From Paracoccaceae bacterium (GTDB lineage: Bacteria; Pseudomonadota; Alphaproteobacteria; Rhodobacterales; Rhodobacteraceae): a stretch of DNA of 7,613 nucleotides. Location of the stretch: contig SKUV01000028.1 in the NCBI GenBank assembly GCA_007129775.1, forward strand, positions 1 to 7,613, in the 5' to 3' direction. This document shows, piece after piece, positions 6,412-7,613 of this stretch. The number at the start of each line of letters is the position of its first letter. Position 1 is the first letter of the stretch. The notes under the pieces are model-generated. The model saw nothing but the letters and a program-made list of their open reading frames with translations, was not told where the DNA came from and ran no database searches. The position numbers and the translations under genes are program-made.

Positions 6412-7101
6412 ATGCATGGGCTGATCAATCGCTCGATCCAGTGTTTCCTGCGCGACACCTACGGCGCGCAGGTCTGGGCCGATATCTCCGCCGCCACCGG
6501 CATCGGGGCGGAGGGGTTCGAGGCGCTGCAGGAGTATGACGACGCGCTGACCGACGCGGTGCTGGACGCCGCCGCCCTGCGTCTGGCCCGCAGCCGCGAT
6601 GCGCTTCTGGAGGATCTGGGCACATGGCTGATCTTCGGGCAGGGGCTGGGCTGGCTGCGCCGGCTGCTGCGCTTCGGCGGGGCCGGTTTCGTCGATTTCC
6701 TCCACTCGCTGGACGATCTGCCGGACCGCGCGCGCCTCGCTTTGCCCGATCTGGTGCTGCCGAGGCTGGAGGTAGCGGAGCATTCGGCGAACCGCTTCAC
6801 GATCACCGCCCGGGGCGGCTGGCCCGGTGTCGGGCTCGTGCTGATGGGGGCGCTGCGCGCCATGGCTGATGACTACGGTGCGCTGGCGATACTGGAGCAT
6901 GAGGGTCAAGCCTTCGACCCCGCCGGCGGGGCGGAGCGGGTGTGCATCGAGCTTCTGGATCAGTCCTTCGCCGAGGGGCGCCGCTTTCGGCTCGCCGGTT
7001 ACCGTTCGGTCCAAGGCGCGACCGAGGTCTCGGCTGAAATCGCAGGTCTCGGGTCCGGCCCGGACCCGGGGCAGGGGCCCTTGCCGGAGGCAGGGCCGTG
7101 A
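6412..7101 (+). CDS. H-NOX family (heme NO-binding domain) protein, altered heme site
   Basis: This 229-residue soluble protein is a single H-NOX domain of about 190 residues plus a Gly/Pro-rich tail. In this family a b-type heme senses NO or O2 and signals to a partner cyclase or kinase. It aligns with soluble guanylate cyclase beta-1 and the Thermoanaerobacter H-NOX from MHGLINRSIQCFLRDTYG at 1-18. FVDFLHSLDDLPDRARL at 93-109 matches the proximal helix, but the heme-ligating histidine position is P104. The YxSxR motif that binds the heme propionates reads TITAR at 130-134, so only the arginine is kept. H98 is nearby but about one and a half helical turns earlier. The ATG at 6412 fits the family N-terminus; longer frames from a GTG at 6403 or a TTG at 6283 do not. 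The gene overlaps the next by 4 nt (GTGA), suggesting coupled translation with its signalling partner. Confidence 0.88.
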   Translation: MHGLINRSIQCFLRDTYGAQVWADISAATGIGAEGFEALQEYDDALTDAVLDAAALRLARSRDALLEDLGTWLIFGQGLGWLRRLLRFGGAGFVDFLHSLDDLPDRARLALPDLVLPRLEVAEHSANRFTITARGGWPGVGLVLMGALRAMADDYGALAILEHEGQAFDPAGGAERVCIELLDQSFAEGRRFRLAGYRSVQGATEVSAEIAGLGSGPDPGQGPLPEAGP

Positions 7102-7613
7102 GCGTCGCGGGGAAGGGAGACACCGGGGCAGACGCCCCCCCATGCGCGGCAGCGCTTTCGGGCCCGGCCGCAGCGGTGGAGGCCGCCGGCGGTGCTGCGA
7201 TCGGGCCTGCGGACGAGATCGCGCCCGGGCTTGCCGGGCAAACGTCGGATCATTCCTCAGGCCATTCCTCAGGTCATTCCGCGGGCATCTCGGGGGGCAT
7301 CTCGGGGGGCACCTCGGGGGGCACCGCCGGCGCGGCGCAGTGCGCAGGCACACCCGGCACCGACGCGGGCGGACCGGCGCTGTCGCTTGCCGCACTCGGC
7401 GCCGTGATGCCGATGTTTCTGTGGCTCGATTCCGGGCTGCGCATCCTCGGCGCCGGCCCGACGCTGGAGCGGATTTGCAGCGGCGCGCCCGCCTCTCCCG
7501 GCGCTGCCCTGTCGGCTGACCGGGCCGCTCCCGGCGCGCCGGCGCCCGCGACGCCGTGCGCCTCGGCACCCGAGGTCACACCCGTCGTGTCCCGGCCACA
7601 CCGCGCCACGGCG
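7098..7613 (+). CDS. Partial gene: putative HNOBA-domain signalling protein
   Basis: An open frame starts at GTG 7098 and runs through the window end, giving 172 codons without a stop. The start overlaps the H-NOX stop (GTGA) and has a GGAGG Shine-Dalgarno sequence at 7086-7090, 7 nt away, which is strong support. Residues 1-93 are low-complexity, rich in Ala, Gly and Ser, with seven four-residue repeats at 52-79. Residues 97-126 contain LGAVMPMFLWLD followed by AGPTLERI, which resembles the start of the heme-NO-binding-associated (HNOBA) domain found after H-NOX domains in guanylate cyclases. Residues 128-172 are again Ala/Pro-rich. By analogy, the missing C-terminus may carry a cyclase or diguanylate cyclase (GGDEF) domain, but none is visible here. 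An in-frame ATG at 7407 would start inside the conserved motif and is unlikely. Confidence 0.7.
   Translation, partial: MSVAGKGDTGADAPPCAAALSGPAAAVEAAGGAAIGPADEIAPGLAGQTSDHSSGHSSGHSAGISGGISGGTSGGTAGAAQCAGTPGTDAGGPALSLAALGAVMPMFLWLDSGLRILGAGPTLERICSGAPASPGAALSADRAAPGAPAPATPCASAPEVTPVVSRPHRATA
7251..7334 (+). repeat. Seven 12-bp tandem repeats inside the HNOBA gene
   Basis: Seven in-frame 12-bp units encode H-S-S-G, H-S-S-G, H-S-A-G, I-S-G-G, I-S-G-G, T-S-G-G and T-A-G-A. The DNA changes gradually from CATTCCTCAGGC-like units to ATCTCGGGGGGC-like units, with neighbouring copies most alike. That pattern suggests stepwise duplication. The repeat keeps the reading frame and would form a flexible linker. 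Copy number may vary between strains. Confidence 0.85.

Noticed and set aside
6385..7569. 394-codon minus-strand open frame opposite the H-NOX and HNOBA genes
   Set aside because: It is an Arg/Pro/Gln-rich shadow. The plus strand has the H-NOX match, a 4-nt gene overlap and a ribosome binding site.

Overview
The window is GC-rich DNA with strong G/C preference at third codon positions. It most likely comes from an alphaproteobacterium of the Rhodobacteraceae (Rhodobacter/Roseobacter relatives). The assignment is an inference from three things: the proteins' character, a ctaD standing alone with a DUF2244 gene behind it, and an H-NOX gene followed by an HNOBA-type gene. No RNA gene, insertion sequence, phage gene or CRISPR array was seen.

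Layout. (1) Positions 68-1411 (+) hold glmM, phosphoglucosamine mutase, for cell-wall precursor synthesis. Its stop codon lies in an 11-bp tandem repeat. (2) On the minus strand, ctaD (3761-2088) encodes aa3-type cytochrome c oxidase subunit I and is followed after 34 nt by a DUF2244 membrane protein gene (2053-1523). This pair converges on glmM. (3) A 318-bp non-coding stretch (3762-4079) carries a candidate ctaD promoter, a short dyad and an inverted repeat just beyond kynA. (4) Also on the minus strand is a kynurenine-pathway operon: kynU (kynureninase, 6250-5057), a possible 34-residue ORF whose ATG overlaps the kynU stop, then kynA (tryptophan 2,3-dioxygenase, 4916-4080). (5) A 161-bp divergent intergenic region with two perfect inverted repeats separates kynU from the plus-strand signalling genes. 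(6) Those are an H-NOX-family (heme NO-binding) protein gene (6412-7101) and, overlapping it by 4 nt, a gene running off the right edge (7098 onward). The second protein has a low-complexity N-terminus and then a motif resembling the heme-NO-binding-associated (HNOBA) domain.

How they work together. KynA opens the indole ring of tryptophan to N-formylkynurenine. A formamidase, not in this window, would give kynurenine, and KynU cleaves that to anthranilate and alanine. CtaD is the catalytic core of a terminal oxidase whose other subunits are not here. The H-NOX/HNOBA pair looks like a two-gene signalling module. The most notable observation is that this H-NOX protein has proline where the family's heme-ligating histidine should be and a degraded YxSxR motif. 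It may therefore not bind heme in the usual way.
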